From NCBI GenBank assembly GCA_947487745.1, contig CANKXQ010000043.1, forward strand, positions 1-9,098: a stretch of 9,098 nt of DNA. The letters are read 5' to 3'. Shown piece after piece: positions 8,990 through 9,098 of this stretch (positions are counted from its first letter, which is position 1; each line of letters starts with the position of its first letter). A program made the translations under genes and the position numbers. Under the pieces are notes generated by a model. It worked only from the letters and a program-made list of their open reading frames with translations, was not told the DNA's origin and did not search any database. Source of the stretch: Spartobacteria bacterium (GTDB taxonomy: Bacteria; Verrucomicrobiota; Verrucomicrobiia; Chthoniobacterales; Terrimicrobiaceae).

Positions 8990-9098
8990 TCGAGGAGTTC
9001 GGCGCAAACTTTGGCGGCGTCGAAATGTTTCTCTGCATACGCTCGGGCGGCTTCCGAGTGATGCGAATAATTTCCAGAAATTTCATCCAGGGCAGCGG
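8986..9098 (-). CDS. C-terminal end of a probable glycosyltransferase (5' end outside window)
   Basis: On the minus strand one frame is open from the window edge to a TGA at 8986-8988 and encodes 36 residues, including 'HHSEAARAYAEKHFDAAKVC' and ending 'AELLE'. A terminal helix of the type 'ARAYAEKHF....V...LL' is the usual end of GT-B fold (family 1/4) glycosyltransferases, so that is the best guess, but the piece is too short to exclude other proteins. The stop overlaps the start of the cbiX-like gene by ATGA, which argues that this is a real coding end and that both genes are translated from one mRNA. Another open frame across the same bases lacks such features. Confidence 0.5.
   Translation of the reverse strand, partial: AALDEISGNYSHHSEAARAYAEKHFDAAKVCAELLE

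Overview
The window carries chromosomal core genes of a moderately GC-rich bacterium. I see no tRNA or rRNA, no CRISPR, and no transposase, integrase or phage gene. The likeliest source is a member of the Verrucomicrobiota. That rests on a sigma-70 factor with a long Lys/Ala/Pro-rich N-terminal tail, the weak Shine-Dalgarno signals at several starts, and two small membrane proteins that resemble, from memory, verrucomicrobial hypothetical proteins. None of this could be tested by database search.

Layout. Bases 1-534 (+) hold the C-terminal end of a BaiN/HI0933-like flavoprotein. It meets, tail to tail with a 26-base overlap, a full-length nfeD on the minus strand (509-1903), a ClpP-class membrane serine protease with an NfeD OB-fold. 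Across a 52-base divergent gap lies dnaG primase (1956-3749, +, GTG start), followed 11 bases later by the principal sigma factor rpoD (3761-6019, +, tandem TTG starts). This is a reduced macromolecular-synthesis operon without rpsU. A 110-residue single-pass membrane protein (6062-6394, +) follows rpoD.

Bases 6395-6640 have no gene I can support. They hold a 13-bp bulged hairpin (6426-6466) that may belong to a dispersed repeat family, and a small hairpin plus T-tract that could terminate minus-strand transcription (6536-6558). The rest of the window is on the minus strand, read from right to left: the last 36 codons of a probable glycosyltransferase (8986-9098), overlapping by ATGA with a two-domain CbiX-type chelatase (8192-8989); then flotillin-like floA (7104-8120); then, 7 bases on, a 151-residue membrane-anchored Pro-rich protein of unknown function (6641-7096).

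How the genes relate. DnaG and the housekeeping sigma factor link initiation of replication with transcription. NfeD and FloA are known partner families in membrane microdomains and are encoded side by side in many bacteria; here they flank dnaG-rpoD on the opposite strand. The most interesting features are the histone-H1-like tail and adjacent acidic segment on RpoD, the unknown membrane protein tightly coupled to floA, and the one-sided active site of the CbiX protein. I did not find a clearly new multi-gene system.
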